Of a stretch of DNA of 24,976 nucleotides, positions 22,707 to 24,976 are shown one piece after another; position 1 is the first letter of the stretch; every line of letters starts with the position of its first letter. The notes beneath the pieces were generated by a model. It saw nothing but the letters and a program-made list of their open reading frames with translations, was not told where the DNA came from and made no database searches. The stretch covers positions 1 to 24,976 of the forward strand of contig CAMJXZ010000009.1 in NCBI GenBank assembly GCA_946409855.1. Direction: 5' to 3'. This DNA comes from an uncultured Clostridia bacterium. GTDB taxonomy: Bacteria > Bacillota > Clostridia > Christensenellales > Aristaeellaceae. A program made the translations under genes and the position numbers.

Positions 22707-22850
22707 ATTGTTGAATATGAATGATCCGGGCGCCGCGCCAGATCGGCACGCGGCCGCGGCTGTAATGATTTCCGGCGCGGCACGGGGCCCGTTCCGGACC
22801 GGTCAGCGTTTGTGGGACTTTATGTTCTTCTTTCGTGAAGGAGGGTAACC

Positions 22851-24976
22851 ATGAAAAGAAATGGGATGATGCGCTTTCTGTCCATCCTGCTGTGCGCGGT
22901 GATGGTGCTGGGCAGCGCAGGGGTGACCGCGTACGCGGAGAACCCGCTGGCTGAACGGGTGGCGGAGATCCTGAGGAACCGGATGCCCGCGCAGACGGAA
23001 ACCGAAGAAGAACCGGCGGCGGAGCCGGAAGCGCCGGTCACTGAGCCGGAAGCGCCGGCTGCGGAACCGGAGACACCGGCGGCCGAACCGGAAGCGCCCG
23101 CGGAGGAGAGCGAGCCGGCGGAAGAGCAGGGGCCTGTGTGGACCGTCCGGGCGGAACTGGTGAACAAAGGCACCGTCAAGCCGGGTACGCTGCTCATCTA
23201 CCAGGCGAAGATCGAAGGCGACGCGTCCAAAGTGAAGGTCGTCTGGCAGGTGGAGAACAAAGAGGACGAGTGGAAAACCATCGCCAAGGGCGCCCACATG
23301 ATGCTGAACGCGACGGTGCAGGCGATGTCGAAAAACTACCGGGTGGCGCTGCTGAATGCCGCCGGCCAGGTGGTGGCGGAAAGCGCGGTGGAACTGCCCG
23401 ATCTGTTCGGGCAGGAAGAGCCTGCCGCTGAGGAACCTGCGGCAGAAGAACCGGCAGCCGAGGAACCCGCTTCTGAAGAACCCACGGCTGAGGAACCTGC
23501 AGCGGAGGAACATGCTGCCGAGGAACCTGTAGCTGAAGAACCCGCGGCGGAAGAACCCGCAGCAGAAGAACCCGCAGCAGAAGAACCCGCGGCTGAAGAG
23601 CCTGCCGCAGAAGAACCTGTAGCCGAGCAGCCAGCGTCTGAAGAGCCCGCGGCTGAGGAGCCTGCTGCTGAAGAACCCGAAGCGGGAGAAACTGTCGAGG
23701 AAGAGATTCCTTCCGTGATGATCCGTCTGTCCGGCGATCTGGCCTATGGGTCTGTGACGCTGTCCGGCGAAGCGGTCGTGCAGCTGGCCGGCGGCATGTA
23801 CATGGCCGCGCCCGGCAGCACCGTTACCGTGAAGGCGGTTCCGGCGGAAGGATATGCCCTGAGCGGGCTGAAGGTGACCGGCATCGTCCCGCCCTTCAAA
23901 CCTGTCGAGGTTGTGAACGGAAGCTTTACCATGCCCGCCAAGCCCGTCACGGTCAGGATAGCGTTTGAAGCGGCAGAAGCGCCTGCGGAAGAGCAGACCG
24001 AAGAACCGGCAGAGGAACCCGCGGAAGAACCGGCCGAAGATCCTGAAGAAGAACCCGCGGAAGAACCGGTCGAGGAGCCGGCAGAGGAACCTGCGGAAGA
24101 ACCGGCAGAGGAACCTGAAGAAGAACCCGCTGAGGAGCCCGACGAAGAACCCGCGGATGAAAGCGAAGAGGGCACTGTTGAGGCATTGGCAGAAGAAGAT
24201 ACGGAGGAAGAAGGTCCGGACGCCGCCGGTGTGATCATCACTCAGCCGACGAATCAGACGGTGCAGAACGGCGTGACGGTCCAGTTCACCGTCAAGACGG
24301 TGAGCGGGGCTACGGTCCGCTGGCAGGTGAACCGCCAGGACGGCAGCGGTTTTGTGGATCTTTCCGACAACAGCGCGTGGAGCGGCACGGCCACCAAAAC
24401 CCTGTCCTTCAAGGCGATCCCCGCCCGCGCGCCGTTCCGTTTCCGCGCGGCGGTGACGTACGAGGGAACAAAGTATTATTCCAGCAAGGTGCATTTTGAC
24501 CTGATCCCGGTGTTCACCACGCAGCCCAAGGACAAAATCGCCGCGTATAACGCCGTCGTAAAGTTCACGGCGAAGGTGCAGGATTATGAGAGCCTGCGCT
24601 GGCAGGTGGACCGGCAGGACGGGAACGGCTTTGTGAACCTGACAGACAACAGCGCGTGGAGCGGGACGGCGACGAACACGCTGGAGTTCACGGCGATCCC
24701 CGCGCGGATGCCCTACGCGTTCCGGCTGACGGCGACGTTCGGCGGCTGCACGACGGCGTCGGACGAGGTGCATTTCTATCTGGTTCCCGAAATCAGGACG
24801 CAGCCGAAGGACAAGGCGGTTCATCTCAACGACACGGTCACCTTCAAGGCGGCGGTGGATTACGCGGAAACCCTGCGCTGGCAGGTGGACCGCCAGGACG
24901 GCAAAGGCTTTGTGGACCTGACCGACAACAGCGCGTGGAGCGGAACAGCGACGGACACGCTGACCTTCAAGGCGAT
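22851..24976 (+). CDS. Large secreted Glu/Pro-rich protein with tandem Ig-like repeats (5' part)
   Basis: An open frame of 708 codons that runs off the right edge. GAAGGAGGG precedes the ATG. A Sec signal peptide ends at about Ala29 (VTAYA). Then: a first Glu/Pro/Ala stretch (about 47-97); a small domain with WTVRAELVNKGTVKPG and VVWQVENKEDEW (about 99-188); a second long EEPA-type stretch (about 189-285); a domain with GYALSGLKV and GSFTMPAKPVTVRIAFE (about 288-370), resembling the bacterial-repeat/InlB-B style; a third EEPA stretch (about 371-457); and from residue 463 tandem 93-residue Ig-like repeats carrying RWQV-RQDG-GFV-L-DNSAWSGTAT. It is probably a cell-surface or secreted adhesin-like protein. 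The anchor would lie beyond the window. Confidence 0.85.
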   Translation, partial: MKRNGMMRFLSILLCAVMVLGSAGVTAYAENPLAERVAEILRNRMPAQTETEEEPAAEPEAPVTEPEAPAAEPETPAAEPEAPAEESEPAEEQGPVWTVRAELVNKGTVKPGTLLIYQAKIEGDASKVKVVWQVENKEDEWKTIAKGAHMMLNATVQAMSKNYRVALLNAAGQVVAESAVELPDLFGQEEPAAEEPAAEEPAAEEPASEEPTAEEPAAEEHAAEEPVAEEPAAEEPAAEEPAAEEPAAEEPAAEEPVAEQPASEEPAAEEPAAEEPEAGETVEEEIPSVMIRLSGDLAYGSVTLSGEAVVQLAGGMYMAAPGSTVTVKAVPAEGYALSGLKVTGIVPPFKPVEVVNGSFTMPAKPVTVRIAFEAAEAPAEEQTEEPAEEPAEEPAEDPEEEPAEEPVEEPAEEPAEEPAEEPEEEPAEEPDEEPADESEEGTVEALAEEDTEEEGPDAAGVIITQPTNQTVQNGVTVQFTVKTVSGATVRWQVNRQDGSGFVDLSDNSAWSGTATKTLSFKAIPARAPFRFRAAVTYEGTKYYSSKVHFDLIPVFTTQPKDKIAAYNAVVKFTAKVQDYESLRWQVDRQDGNGFVNLTDNSAWSGTATNTLEFTAIPARMPYAFRLTATFGGCTTASDEVHFYLVPEIRTQPKDKAVHLNDTVTFKAAVDYAETLRWQVDRQDGKGFVDLTDNSAWSGTATDTLTFKA
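23416..23700 (+). repeat. Glu-Glu-Pro-Ala coding repeat tract
   Basis: Some 95 codons built almost entirely of GAA/GAG, CCT/CCC/CCG and GCN, encoding EEPAAEEPA-type units. The units vary at third positions, so this is an old, drifting repeat rather than a recent expansion. A related tract occupies about 23962-24220. Such acidic proline-rich stretches usually act as extended spacers through the cell wall. Confidence 0.8.
24237..24976 (+). repeat. Tandem 279-bp Ig-like domain repeats (two full, third cut by window end)
   Basis: Units begin at 24237, 24516 and 24795, exactly 279 bp (93 codons) apart. Each starts with a T-Q-P motif and contains W-Q-V-x-R-Q-D-G, G-F-V and S-A-W-S-G-T-A. Units two and three are closer to each other (TQPKDK, RWQVDRQDG) than to the first. 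More units probably follow outside the window. Confidence 0.88.

Noticed and set aside
23416..24220. Short-period repeats that could be mistaken for a CRISPR array
   Set aside because: The period is a few codons, there are no unique spacers of constant length, and the frame encodes a continuous EEPA-rich protein segment.
22803..24824. A minus-strand open frame of about 673 codons opposite the Ig-like repeat protein
   Set aside because: It mirrors the Glu/Pro/Ala repeats as Phe/Arg/Gly-rich repeats. The plus frame has a signal peptide, ribosome binding site, promoter and recognisable repeats.

Overview
The window is high-GC bacterial chromosome with Gram-positive (Bacillota/Clostridia-like) signatures: strong AGGAGG-type ribosome binding sites, near-consensus TTGACA/TATAAT promoters, frequent TTG/GTG starts, hairpin-plus-T-tract terminators, a NusG-II domain protein, a DUF5711-type protein and VanY-like proteins. 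A high-GC gut or rumen Clostridia lineage is the most likely source; this is inferred from gene content, not from a database match.

Layout. 1-572 (+) is the 3' end of an HtrA/DegP-type protease gene, closed by a strong terminator. 760-4726 (+) is a core-function cluster: rplM, rpsI, rpmH, rnpA, yidD, yidC and khpB/jag, covering ribosome assembly, tRNA processing, membrane insertion and RNA binding. It joins two blocks that are usually apart: rplM-rpsI, and the oriC-side rpmH-rnpA-yidD-yidC-jag block. dnaA is not upstream and mnmE/mnmG are not downstream. 4741-6477 (+) holds a NusG-II domain membrane protein and a duplicated-module membrane protein broken by a one-base frameshift. 6583-7883 (+) is a VanY-fold protein that has lost its zinc and catalytic residues. 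7972-9620 (+) is a Cof-type HAD phosphatase overlapping tatD. 9593-11940 (+) is a DUF5711-like membrane-anchored protein overlapping hemW.

12016-14726 (-) is a probable three-gene operon: a secreted protein of unknown function, a membrane-anchored alpha/beta hydrolase and an SMC/ABC-like AAA ATPase, read from a perfect consensus promoter. A back-to-back promoter region separates it from a ketopantoate-reductase-family gene (14993-16006, +) whose leader holds a terminator hairpin just after the promoter. 16140-18581 (-) is a compact operon: HI0933-family flavoprotein, YdcF-family protein, flavin reductase. 18744-22599 (-) encodes a heterodimeric ABC exporter with complementary degenerate ATP sites. 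It is preceded by a consensus promoter, a 19-codon leader peptide and a terminator hairpin whose 5' arm can instead pair with the leader's ribosome-binding region, which is an attenuation arrangement. 22678-24976 (+) is the start of a large secreted protein with Glu-Pro-Ala-rich stretches and tandem 93-residue Ig-like repeats, running off the window end.

No CRISPR array, tRNA, rRNA, phage or transposase was seen. The most notable signals are the leader-peptide attenuator of the ABC exporter, the VanY pseudoenzyme, the gene order around rpmH, the frameshifted duplicated membrane protein, and the promoter-proximal terminator ahead of the panE-like gene.
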